A DNA stretch of 64,000 nucleotides from Argyresthia goedartella (Eukaryota > Arthropoda > Insecta > Lepidoptera > Argyresthiidae), in the NCBI GenBank assembly GCA_949825045.1, contig OX463813.1, forward strand, positions 25,092,001 through 25,156,000, written 5' to 3'. Numbering within the stretch: position 1 is the first letter of the stretch; each line of letters begins with the position of its first letter. Both the position numbers and the translations under genes were made by a program. The notes beneath the pieces were generated by a model, which was given only the letters and a program-made list of their open reading frames with translations, was not told the DNA's origin and searched no databases. This document shows positions 23,901 through 35,900 of the stretch, in pieces.

Positions 23901-26900
23901 ATCATGTAGATATTCCTAAATTTTTTCAGTTTTGCCGCGAAACAGCAGCTTTTTTTTGTAAATCTTTACCCGTGGTATAATATTCCTGCTAGCGTCCATA
24001 TGATACTTATACATACTTAGAAAATATGGAGAAGGACATTCCAAATAAGTAAGCATATATGCGTCAAATGAGTATGCGTTGTCTTCCGACCCTGTGGATG
24101 ATATTAATAGGTGCCGTAATACACAAACACCTGTATATTAAGCCTTTAAATACCAGCTTGAGTACTTTTACGATTTGGTACTTATAGAGCAAATTTTTCT
24201 CGCAAATTATAACATTTACAACAAAAACTGCTCTGACAACATATAATTGCCTTAATTAGGACTATCGATTGCCATAAATAAAAAAAAAATATGTAACAAA
24301 AAAACAAAGTCCGCAATTTCGAATTCCGCGCTACTGTGCGCCCCGCCGCCGCCGCCCGCCGTCCCCCCATGCCGTACAAAAATAAAGAGACTTTGGTGAT
24401 GTTCCGTGAATACCAAAATGATGAATGAAACTTGATTATATTTTAAATATCTTTGTGACGTGAGATCGCAAATTGACAATATAAGCCGTGGTTCTACTAT
24501 AATTACAGTATGAATGATATAGTTTTTAATACAATATAAACAGGTGGAAAATAGAACGTTTACAAATGTATGAAGTTTAATCACATATATTTTTAGGTAG
24601 ATATATATTTAGAAAAATGTGTGAAAAGGAACTCAGGTAAATACTGTCTTATTACGAATAACATCATATTATATACGTTGAAATATTCTCGAATAGAAAA
24701 TAAGTATGGTATTAAGTTTGTATTGAAAATTCATTAGTGTCATTAAGTGTCCGTCAAACTAAAGTCCACTTCCGCGACATCACTAAACACGTTTAGTGTC
24801 TTAAATTAATTTATGTATCACACAGTTAAATCAATTTAGCAAACTAAACTGATTTACTGAATGTCGTGCAAGTGGAACTTACTGTTACACTCAGAGAATT
24901 CAGTGATTCATTAAGGATTGCTGAATCGGTTTTGCATGATGTTAAATTAACTCAACATAGAAGTCAATATTAGAAAAGAAAAAGTATTTGTACGAGTTAA
25001 TAATTTAATATTTGTATCAGTTAAACACAACGTATTTTTAAAAGAGATGAAAAAATCAATCTGTGGAAGTTTCAACGCCCTACTTTTCCAGTGGTCCAAT
25101 GAAGAGAAGAGGCAAAAATGGAGTTCTTCTCTCAGTCAAAACCATGTTATCTGTCATTAAGAAAATGACAGCGTCAATATGGCATGAGCAAAGCTAACAG
25201 ATATTTGAGGTGATACTCACAGATTCTCTCGCAGTCTTCAGCCTTGTGTTGCCCCGCCACCAGGAGATGTCCGGTTTGGGCCGCGCGCCCACCGCCTGGC
25301 ACGTGAGCTCCGTGCTGCGCCCCGCCACCAGGGGGCGCGCGCCGCCCAGCAGACGGACCCACAGCGGGGGCACTGGGGGAGACAACCGGGTTAGGTAGCC
25401 GACGAACATAGATCATAATTCTCTATTGCACACAAGTATTAAAGATACATATGTATACAGGGGGAATATCTGTCCGTATGTTGCACTTTATACACTATTT
25501 TTCACTTAACCCACAGGTATCTCACCTGTGAGTTAAGAGGGATATTCTGAGGGATTAGTTAGATTTTAAGTTATTGTGTATTGATCCTTTGTTTTTTTTT
25601 TGTATAAATATAACCAATGATCTTAAGTTTATAAAGGGTCTAATGTATCACAAGGTTTTTAGGTATCATGAGTTTCTCATGGACCCTAAGAACCCAAAAT
25701 ATGTCAAGAACCCTAAGTATCCTCAGTATCGGAAGATCTAAGGGTACCTAGCGTACTCTACACCCTATGCCAAACAGTAACTCTAAATATCTCAAGGACC
25801 CTAAATATCCTAAATATCACAAGGGCCCTAGTAACCTTAGTTAACCATGTACTCTAAGTACCACACAAGGTTCCTAAGTATCTCATTGATCCTAAGTATC
25901 CTAAGTATCTCAAGTTCCTGTAACTTTATGTTAGGTAAGTTAGTTAGATGTGCGCAAGCCTTTAGAGCCCGCCGTAATGAAGTCGGACTTTATATTATAT
26001 TGTGTTTGTATATCTTCGACATCATATAGCTTAAAAAAATATTCCCAAGTCTTGGATATTTATACGTGTGTGTATATGTGACGTCGCTGTTTCTGGTTCC
26101 CACGACACAGGGCGACTGTGGCAAAACTGTAATTACCCATCCTAGCTAGTGTGGGGCCGGAAGCAATGTATGTGCCAGTATATAAAGTTCTGCAGAATTT
26201 CTCACAAGAACACGAGTAATATTATTCAGAGGCCCCACAAAACCAGGAACTACTGAACCGGAAACACATTTTCCGACGCGCCAATGTATTTTCAATATTA
26301 TATTTATGAAACCGAACGAGGTAATTTGTGAATTCGAAATTTACTTTGTGGGTTCTGTAGGTTTTTTCTCGATTATAGAATAAGGTATGATCCAACAACA
26401 TTCTCTGAAGGCCTTATCCTACCGTAGTTGCGCTCAACGCCGTATAAGAAACGGTGAAGTGCGAGTCTGACTCGCGCACCATGCGTTGCGTATACGTAAT
26501 ATGTGAGTAGTAGACATTTAAATGGTTCGTCCATCACGCTTTTACAGACGCTTACGCCTTGTACAGTATGTATAGCTGTATATTGTAACCAATTTTGTTT
26601 GTTATATATGCCTAACTGCAAATATACTTTTTCGGATTTTTCTGTTTAATTGTGCTATAAGACCATGCTTTATGATTTTAGGTAAACGGAAAGAACCCTA
26701 TAGATTCCCTTGATATCAAGCAAATTCAGCAAAACTGTGTCATAAAGGCGGTATCTTTTAGTCACAAATGCAAGAGACAACAGACAACAGACTTGAGTAA
26801 TTGATATTAATTTAAACTTCACACCTCCACGTGCTCCTGAGGAAAAGTTTCTTGACAGACGGACAGACTGACAGACAGGCAGACCGACAGAAATTTACAG

Positions 26901-29900
26901 TTTTCTGATGTTTTCCTTTACTTATGCTACTAGTAAAAGACCTTTCGTCATGTCAAATTTGATAATTCTAGGTCAACGGGAAGTTCTATAGGTTTTGATT
27001 TCCTTGCGAATACCAAGCAATTTCAGCAAAATTGTGACTTCAATGGCTGTATCTTTTGATTGGGTCTACCTATAAGTTTATTTTTCACAAAATTGATAAG
27101 ATTGAGACCAAAGACCTGAGTAATTGATATATAAAATCTCCACGTGTTCTTGATGGAAAGTGTCTTGACAACAGACAACGAAGTCATCCTATTAGGGTTG
27201 TTCCTTTTAAGGCATGGAACCCTAAAAATACTCATAAAACGTTTTTTCCAATCCGCTCTAAGACAATTAATAGGGTTTCGAACGAAATCACTTACGCTTT
27301 GTTATTAAGGCAACGCAGTAGGCCACAAGGCTTGTACATCTCAAGTTATGCAAAATATTGTGTTGTATAAATATTCAAAAAAAATCTAATCCGGTGCGAA
27401 ATTTAAAAAAAATATCACATATATATATTTTTATAATTTCGCACCGAATTTCAATTTGTGTACAGATTTTGTGATAACTTCGGGAGACTTTTCTTTCGAA
27501 CAAAAATAATGAAATTACTTTATAATGTGCACAAATCCTCAACAAGCTAGTATAAAGAAATAACTACTTTAATGCTCCTATTTTGCGTATACCTTGAGGC
27601 TTCCAAAAAGCTGCATTGACCTACTACTTCGCCTTAAGAGTAGCCGACATAAAAAAAGATTAAAAAGTTCGGTTAAGATGGCGTTTCGAAAATAGCCGAG
27701 TAGCCAGTTTATTTGATTCTTACCTTACTAGCGTCTTCAAAAGGCAATAACCGAACGAAAAACTCAAATTAAACCATTCAGCCTTCACAAGTTAAAAGAA
27801 ATCGTCGTAAAAACAACACTTCCACGGTCTATAGAAAAGCCACAAAAGGGCCCAAATGACAACCATTCAAACATAGACGACCTCGATTCATCCGGTTGAA
27901 TGCGCGAAATCTTTGCCTCGCCAAAAAAAAGATGCTGTCAAACTTTTCGCTGTTAGCGCGCCCATAAAATATTGTGAAAGTTTAGTTACTTTCCGGCAAC
28001 CATCTTTGTTGTTAGGTTTTGCGATATCCATAATACATTTTGTGCTGATAGTTCTTTGTTCTTCTCCGGTATACATGTAAAAAAAATTGTCGGAACTTTC
28101 GAAATCCGTGAGAGATAAGGCGTTGCGTCTTTTATCATCTTTGGATGATTATGAGGAGTCTGTGATACCGAGCGGCGAAGTGAAAATGTTTTATACAGAC
28201 GCATACATTCCTTCTGGCCCCACAGTAAGATAAATGTCGTCGATTATTGAAAAAAAACCTCCGATCTTGGATGTTTCTATTAGACGCGTCTTATAGAAAC
28301 ATCCAAGATCGGAGTTTTTCGTTCTGTTAAAATCAGATCTGAAATGCGATGTCCTGTCAATAACAGAACATTGGCTTACTGCGGATAATTTACAGTGTCT
28401 CTTCACCACCTTCGATAATAACACTCTCATATCGAGTTATTGTAGAACACAAACAGAACACTGTGGTTCATGCATCGGGAATTACTGCGGATATGTACGG
28501 GTATTGAAAAGTAACTACTGTACATTCAAGGCTACCGCTCATACCTCGTGGCGCGAGGTATACTAGTCCATCGTCCAAGCTATGGTGATCTTCACAGTAA
28601 GAAGGTCCGTCTTATGTACTTTTTTATAATATGTATAATTTACTTAAGGTGGAATACTTTACTTTAGGGGGCCGCTAACTCTATCCTGTCCATGATTGCA
28701 GATAGGATAGGATCCGGTGTTACTAGGAACACATTGACATGACTTTCAATAGACAAGAAAGAGCCCGGTGCACTGGGGTGGGATAGTCTGCCTTATACAT
28801 CCATTCATCACACGTGGCACAGGTATCTATAGTGTCCATGTAAGTAGTGAGGGAGAGGTCAATTGCAAAGATACTATGACCATGTTATCCTAGTTCTTCT
28901 GCGGTCGTCTCAACTGATTTGAACACGATCTGTGGTTAGCCGCACGCAAACATGAGTAAATATTATTAACACTCCGCTAATACTCAGGATATGACATAAA
29001 GTGTAGTCATTCCATGGACGTAAAGACATATATTAAGGTGTTGTTAGGGCCGACAATCGAACAACTTTTACTATGAAACCGATTTAATTAAACCAATTTC
29101 ATTATTCACTTCTCTTTAATTATCAGTCGGCAACTCGGCCCAATATATACGGAGAAGCAAAACATAAAATTGCTCTGATCAAATCTGTTCCATTGTGAAA
29201 GTTGTGCAGAATAGAAAGATGTCCATAACGGGTCTAAAAACTCTTACAACTTATTTGCGTATTCATTTGTTTATTTGGGAACTGAGTCCAAAGCACGATA
29301 CAGATATAATTGACTTCGCCTTTCTGTTACACCATGTACAGCATGGTAATCTTATAAAATATAGTACCTATAGCAGGATTGTAAGGCTGTAGTTAAGATA
29401 ACAAGCTCTCAAATTAGCCCCTTTTTGCCCTCAATGATATTGAACGCAAACCATGCTTTGCGGTGAATACCAGTTTCGCCGAACGTGTTGATACTTTTTT
29501 TAAGCTAAGAATGCAGTTTATAGCCTTAGTAGAACCTTATTTCCATCTCTAATTTCTTATCTGACATTTACATTTAAAGAAGGTTCCGCGAATCGGCGCG
29601 AGAGCTCTTTATGTGGTGTTATTTTAATAAATGACGACCTGTGGCGCTGCGTTTTCTGTAGGTAATTTTCATTCATCAGTTTTTTTCTGATCAATGAAAA
29701 TTCTGTTGTGCTGATTGCCCGCCACAGCTCAGCGTTATGCCTGGTTTACATCACACCCAGCCCGCTGCTGCTTGTGCCGCCGGAAATACTTATTTCTCTA
29801 AATTTCGACGCGGAAATGTCGACAGGAATGCGTGTTTACATTTAAACCTTTAAACTTCTCGCTCACACGCTTACAGCTGTCTCACGCGGCTGCCCGGCCC

Positions 29901-32900
29901 TTTGACTCCCGCACGAAAAACCGCTAACGGAGGGAGCACGGTAAGTGGGCAATAACTACCTCCCATCAATAACATGATGAGCGGCATGAGAAGTAAGCGT
30001 TAACAATAAGCTCCAGTTCACTTCCCTGCCCTATTTCCTGCCCACCCACCCTGCCCTGGACTTAATAATAGAACCTCTTTCTATTTCAACAAATTACAGA
30101 CGGAAAATAAACCAAACAACTAAAATACTGACAAAGCCTCAAGTCAAGAATGAATTAGTGAAACAGTGGCAATTTAGTATACCGGTTAGGTTAGATTAGT
30201 AGGGTAGTTATAAAAAATACTCACGATTCACATCGATGGAGAGTGTTACTGACATCGGCGATAGAGATGGATCGGTCACCGCCTGAAAAAAAACTGAATG
30301 TAGCAGCAGAGAAAAATATCAAAGATATTTAATGTCATGCATATCGCATAACGAGAAGGTTCCTGCGGTTTTGACGTGTGTTGTTACGTTCTGTAAGGCG
30401 CGATATCATTCAGCAGCATATAATACTTAAGTATATGGTATGCTTAATCAGTCAATCAGGGTTTTTTTGCGAACTCCGCGCGCGAATTCCGGCGGGGCGG
30501 CTTACTCGACAAAAACGTTTATTGCTGGCCAAGTACTCATGCCAGCATAAAATGAAATGCATTGTTAGAAATCTGATTAAAACTTGGCGATTCATGAATT
30601 TTCCTCGATTTTTTTAATTGTCTATTTCAATTAAGTGTATAGTTGAAAAAATCGAAAATTATGTTTGAATCTTGCAGGCAATATCATTACGATCAATTTG
30701 ATATGCAATTAACATATCTAGGTTAATTGCACAAATTGATCGTAATGATATTAAATAGAAGTAAAACTCACTTCAAACACAAATTATTTCGCGAAAACTC
30801 GCTCACAAAATCCCAGAATAACAAAACGCAATCACATCCGTATTTATAAATGGGTGTTGCCACGTATGAACGAAGCAGGTGCTTTGTGAGTGCCACTAAT
30901 ATAAACAGAGAGACCGAGTTGCAGTTTACTGCAGTGATTTGTTATTCTGGGATATTATATTCGCTCCTTTTCATTGATTACTTACAATCAATATAGTCCG
31001 CGGGGATAACATACGTTCGGCGACGGCCATTTTTGCACTTTCGGGACGTTTGGACAACGTAACGTCACCTCCTCGGAATCGCTCCACTAGGTTCCGAAGA
31101 AACCTACTCAGTTACTAAGGGCGCTAAGGGTTAATACGACAATTTCTATAGACAATGACAGTATCAATGTCCGATGGTCCGACGATACTCGTATCAAGTC
31201 GACGGTATCTCGTAGGAAGCAGTTGGCACCTGGACTGAGGATTAGCGCTATAGAGAAGAGCACTATGCCCAACAGTGAGTCGATGTGGGCTGAATACTGA
31301 TGATGAGAGATGATGGTGAAGATACCTGGCAAGTGATGTCAGTCCCGAAGTCAGCCCTCTGTGCTCTGAATGTGACTGTAGCCCGAGCTTCCGAATTGGC
31401 CAGCAAAGCATGAGCTTTCCACCATGAGACTCTTGCTGGTGGGCGTCCTGTGGAGGGAGGTCACGGGTTAGTGTTCGGCAATTTGTACATGTTGTTCTTT
31501 GCATAGAAAATCAACATGATATACAGTTCAACGACACATTCGTAGTAGTCGCGCGCAAGGTGAGACAATGACTAATGATAAATAAAATAATAATAAATAA
31601 ATAAATGTAGCTCATTAATGTCCCCATCGAGAGGCACAGGCCTTTACCCGGATAAGAGTAAGATTAAGCCATATTGCACCACGCTGGCTCAGTGCGGGTT
31701 GATGGAGGGGTTTTTACGATCACTTCCACGTAGCGATAGTAGCCGGGACCTATTAACGAGTCATCCGAAACACTGAACGTCCGATAATGTAAGCAAGCGT
31801 GAAACCCATTAGACCACGGAGCTCCTACGTACATACGTAGCTACATACCTAAGCAAATTAGTATGGAAAATAAATGTCGGCAACATTCGGTTGTCTGTCT
31901 AATAACACACGCAGGAGTCCGCTTACATGTTACAAAGGTTGTATTTTTTTCTTCTTTAAATTGCCAAGGTACCTATGTATATGTCACCGGAAGACAGTCA
32001 AAACCGTAAGTTGATAAACTAACGCGGTAGTTGATCAACTATTGACAGATAGTAAACCAGGCCGACAGGGTTTAGAATTTACGTTTCTTTTGTTCTTACA
32101 TGTCAACCTAACACGAAGACTATACGGGGGCTTCGCTGCGCTTGCCCCCTCTAGTCTTCACCTAAGCTACCGCAGTGTTTGTCCTGGTATTTCGGTTGCA
32201 ATTCAAGTTCAAACCAATTTACTATTGAACGGTTTTAACCGCGTCATATAGTACGCAGTACGCTAAGTTTACTATCAGTCGATAGTTGACTAACTTACGA
32301 GAAAAAACCGTTAGTTGATCGACTGACTGTTTTGACTATCTTAGGGTGACATAAACAACCGTCTATAAAATTATCGACAAATTTTCTGCTCGGGACTAGT
32401 TTACAGGTTGTTACAGAAAGGTGTAGTCATATTTTAGGAGTTTGTTATTGGTATCATTCTGAAAACTTTCACTATGAAACCGATTTGATCAGAGCAACTT
32501 TATTGTTCACTTTTCTATACAATACAGCTGATCGCCCGGCCCAGTCTGTGTGGAGAAGTCAAAATTAAAGTTGCTCAGATCACATATGTTCAGAATTATG
32601 TCCCTAACAACCCCCTTAAATATGACTACACCTTTTTGTTACACCCATAGTATGTACATACATTCTTATTTGTCAAATACAAAAACTCAAATATTGCATA
32701 ATGTAATAGGTCGGGTAAAAAGTCTATTCGTATTTGGCTTTCTTTTCTTCGGCTGTATTATTTGAACCTGGCTGGTTTTGATGTCATTAAAAAGTTTAAA
32801 TTAAAAAAAAGAACGAACATAGAAAAATGTTGTTTCAAGCTATTTTTCATTTGTTTTTCTTTCTGACAAAATGAGTGAATCAAATGAAGAAATTCGATAC

Positions 32901-35900
32901 ATTTTATAGTTTTATTACAAAAAAGGGAAAAATGCAACGCAAGCCACGAAAAAAATTTGTGACGTTTATGGACCAAATGCAGTGTCGGTGAGAGTAGCAC
33001 AAAGTTGGTATCAGCGTTTTGAATGCGGGAATTTTGAAGTCAAAGATGCACCTCGCTCTGGTCGCCCAGTCACGGAAAAAATGGACGCCATTTTCGAAAA
33101 AGTGGAGCAAGATCGGCATATCAGTAGTCACGACATAGCTGAAGAACTGAGGATTACTCACAAAACTGTTTTGAACCATTTAAACAAAGGTGGGTACACA
33201 AAAAAGCTCGATATATGGGTGCCACATGAGCTCACTGAAATAAATTTAATGAACCGTATACAAATTTGCGATTCTTTGTTGAGACGTAACGAAACTGAAC
33301 CGTTTTTGAGGAGATTGATAACCGGTGATGAAAAGTAGATCACGTACGACAGGAACGTGCGAAAAAGATCGTGGTCAAAGGTCGGTCAGACTTCACAGAC
33401 TGTGGCAAAACCCGGGTTAACTCGCAATAAGGTTATACTGTGTGTATGAATGAATGAATGAATGAATTTCTTTATTTCCATTAAAAAGATTTACATTTCG
33501 GTTAGGCCCTAGGCCCCACACTAGGATTCCCTGTATCGTGAGGTCTAGTCTCTTCCAGACCATTTACAAATAAAGGTGGATGGAACTTAATTTAATTATT
33601 TATTTAAGTATGGTGGGATTGGAAGGGCATTGTTCATTATGAGCTTTTACCGCCGGGCAGAACCATCGATTCGGATCTCTACTGCCAACAACTGATGAGA
33701 GTAAAGCAAGAAGTTGAGAAAAAGGTCGTCTTTCATCACGATAACGCTAGGCCACACACAGCTTTAATTACTCAGCAAAAATTAACCGAGTTTGGCTGGG
33801 AGGCGTTAATGCATCCGCCTTATAGCCCTGACCTTGCACCTTCAGATTTATACCTGTTTCGCTCTCTTCAGATTTCTTTAGGCAAAGTTAGGTTAACATC
33901 AAGAGAAGACTGCCAAAACTACTTGTCGCAGTTTTTTGATGAGAAGTGCCAAAATTTCTACAGCAACGGGATCATTTCACTACCTACAAGATGGCAGAAA
34001 GTCATTGAACAAAATGGTACATACATACTGTAATTAAATGTAAATAAACTTTGAAAAAAACATATCTTGAGTTTTCATATAAAATACGAAGAAACTTTTT
34101 ACCCCACCTAATATATGTACAGTACAAGCTAAGGTTTGCCAAACTCCCAGCTACAAGCCCCGGCAATCTTCAATTGTATGGCAACAAAAATAACATATTC
34201 CCGCAAGCTGTTTACACGTCGGTGCTTGCGAACCTTCGAGTCTATCTCTTGGAAGAGGTTAGTTGCTTCCAAGAAACCAGAATGGAATGTACATGTTTAA
34301 TAACATCAAATAAACCATTTGTCCAATAAAGGCTAGCTAATTGGGAGCCTACAATCCGGTAATATAAAGGTATGAGATACTCACGTAAAGATTCTCAGGG
34401 GGTGAGCCCGTCATAGCCCCCACTAATACGGCTGTATCAGAAAATTAGCACTTAATACAGCGTAGAGCCTATATGAGTATGCTTTACTTTTCGGCCAAAG
34501 CCGCATCGTTGGTACAGTCGCGCCAAGTTTATTCGTGGTTGAGTGAAATGTGACCTCTCTTTCTCGGATAGGGTAAGGTAGGGAAGATAGAGATGTGACA
34601 AACTGCACAAACTGCACTGTATTAAGACAAGAGGTTCCTGCGGTAGTGTTTCGGTGCGGGGGAGGGGTGTGTTACCGTGACGACTGTATGGCGCAAGACT
34701 TCACTTCAGTGCGGGGTCGGCATAGCATGTAATCAATCACGCCCGGTAATCTACATTTAGAAAAGATCTCGATTGATTCTAGTTGTGATGTGCACTTGGC
34801 TTGCATCTTGCTCTTTTTAGAGCCCTCGCATACGCACGCTCGCCAGACGCACGAGTGGAACGACAACCCTAGCCCGCGTCGGTCGTAGCCGGTTAAGCTA
34901 CAGTAGGTAGTTATCATCCGGATAGGGATGCCATGGCTAGCAGTGACATCTAACGATAACTGCTTCACACAGCACAGGGGTTGTTTTTAGTCCGTTTACT
35001 ACATGAGCTGATGCCCGCTTAATGTGTAGGGACCCGGGCATAGCAGGGAGGTCTGACTCCTGGGCATGGATAATTCCATTTTTTCCCCTTCAACAAAAAA
35101 AAAAACATTCGGACAGGGGGCCTTGTTTACGTACTCATTATAAGTCTACTGTGGTGTAATGTCACCCCGCCCGCACCGCAACTCCCGCAGGAACTTACTC
35201 AATTAAGCACTATGGGTGTAAATATTTGTATGCAAAAAATCACAAGAGTTCCGCCAGAACTTTCCAACATATGTAAAAGGGTAGCTGCTTTGCTGGCAAT
35301 CGGCATTTTTTCCAAGTAATATCGACTTAACAGGGGATTCCTAGGACTTGTGTTGTACTCAAACTAATAAAAAAAATGTAGCCCTTTAATGTGCTCACTG
35401 AGGGGCACGAGCCTTTACCCAGATACGAGTAAAATGTTGCCATGCTCGACCACGCTGTCTCAGTGGGGGTTTACAGAGGGTTTCGGCTAGTCACTAACCC
35501 GACTGTCAGAAGTTGCCCTAATAGGGCAACTTCTGACACAGCTTTACGACTACAACCTCCGAGTCGTGATAGTAGCCGGGACCTGCAGCTTAACGTGTCA
35601 TCCGCAACACGGAAACGTCGGAAACAAGCCAATAGAAACGGACGCCCATCTCGGCCAGATGTTGCTACCCGCACGATTGTTTCCGCTTCCGATACCGCTA
35701 GCAACAAATAATTTTGAATCACTATTGCTAATTTTCTTTGCTATTTACTTATATTTGACTTCGCTTGTTGCGATCACCAGTCAAGTGCCCAGAGGTTCAA
35801 AACATCCAACTAAAGCCATGCATTTTCCCAAGCACTCGGGATATCAGCCGAAACGGCCAAAACATGTCAGTCCAACTCTAGCGTCCCAAACATTCCTGCC

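Larger units (their letters stand above)
22171..24343 (+). mobile_element. 2.2-kb element with long inverted ends
   Basis: About 250 bp at 22171-22435 recurs inverted at about 24112-24343: GGGCGCACAG, TTCGAAATTGCGGACTT, TTTTTGTTAC, ATAATTTGCGAGAAAAA, TTTGCTCTATAAGTA and CTCAAGCTGGT occur in the same order in both arms. The arms are clearly diverged (I judge roughly a fifth of positions), and the left one has about 30 extra bases. Between them lies a broken ORF (22669). The size, arm length and single ORF fit an old DNA transposon; I do not recognise the superfamily and see no clear target duplication. Confidence 0.7.
32709..34108 (+). mobile_element. Mariner (Tc1/mariner) element, decayed, with insert
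   Basis: Inverted ends GGTCGGGTAAAAAGTCTATTC and the reverse of GAAACTTTTTACCCCACC, flanked by TA on both sides. Length 1400 bp, of which 164 bp are a later insert (33447-33610); the rest is normal for mariner. Encodes one broken transposase (see 32871). Confidence 0.9.

Noticed and set aside
25640..25930. CRISPR-like array
   Set aside because: Units are short, diverged and without unique spacers; the host is an animal genome.
34381..34440. Candidate Ig2 exon with GT-AG borders on the minus strand
   Set aside because: Its translation ([15 protein letters not shown]) does not fit Ig2; the segment 31326-31447 fits by phase, WW motif and cysteine.
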